Program-made: the position numbers and the translations under genes
Notes under the pieces: generated by a model
Database searches by the model: none
Seen by the model: the letters and a program-made list of their open reading frames with translations, nothing else
What the model was told of the DNA's origin: nothing
In this document: positions 6,056-6,058 of the stretch, in pieces
Layout of the letters: each line of letters opens with the position of its first letter
Numbering within the stretch: position 1 is the stretch's first letter
Assembly: GCA_003165095.1 (NCBI GenBank)
Contig: PLSH01000383.1
Location: 1 to 6,058, forward strand
DNA length: 6,058 bases
Source of the DNA: Acidobacteriaceae bacterium
GTDB lineage: Bacteria > Acidobacteriota > Terriglobia > Terriglobales > Acidobacteriaceae
Direction of reading: 5' to 3'

Positions 6056-6058
6056 TTA

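Overview
The window holds four complete genes and one gene cut by the left edge, tightly packed with no gene-free stretch over 100 bases. The moderately high GC, the ROK/SIS/MFS sugar cassette and the secreted YVTN-repeat beta-propeller fit a soil-type Gram-negative bacterium, perhaps an acidobacterium. That placement is an impression from protein style, not a demonstrated assignment.

Layout. On the minus strand, reading leftward from a short central control region, are a 12-helix sugar-porter MFS transporter (2466 to 1093) and, 54 nt further on, a ROK-family sugar kinase (1038 to beyond base 1). On the plus strand, reading rightward from the same control region, are a stand-alone SIS-domain aldose/ketose phosphosugar isomerase or deaminase (2552-3652) and, 39 nt further on, a ROK-family winged-helix repressor (3692-4888). 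Convergent to that regulator, 18 nt away, is a secreted YVTN beta-propeller protein (6028 to 4907), probably a separate unit.

How it fits together (inference). Sugar enters through the MFS porter and is phosphorylated by the ROK kinase. The SIS enzyme then isomerises, deaminates or deglycates the sugar phosphate toward fructose-6-phosphate. The ROK repressor senses the sugar or sugar phosphate and probably controls both arms from the 85-bp divergent region, which contains an imperfect 15-bp inverted repeat. The substrate cannot be fixed from sequence. An amino sugar or another 2-substituted hexose is plausible because the SIS protein resembles the isomerase half of GlmS and the AgaS/NagB-II/FrlB-like enzymes. 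No deacetylase (NagA) is visible.

Unusual points: both ROK proteins lack the family's zinc-binding His/Cys motif; the transporter lacks the paired sugar-binding glutamines of TM7; the SIS enzyme keeps the GlmS catalytic Glu and His but not the C-terminal Lys; and the transporter starts at TTG, with an out-of-frame ATG wedged between it and its Shine-Dalgarno. I see no clearly novel system here. It reads as a compact sugar-catabolism locus with several specificity-relevant substitutions.
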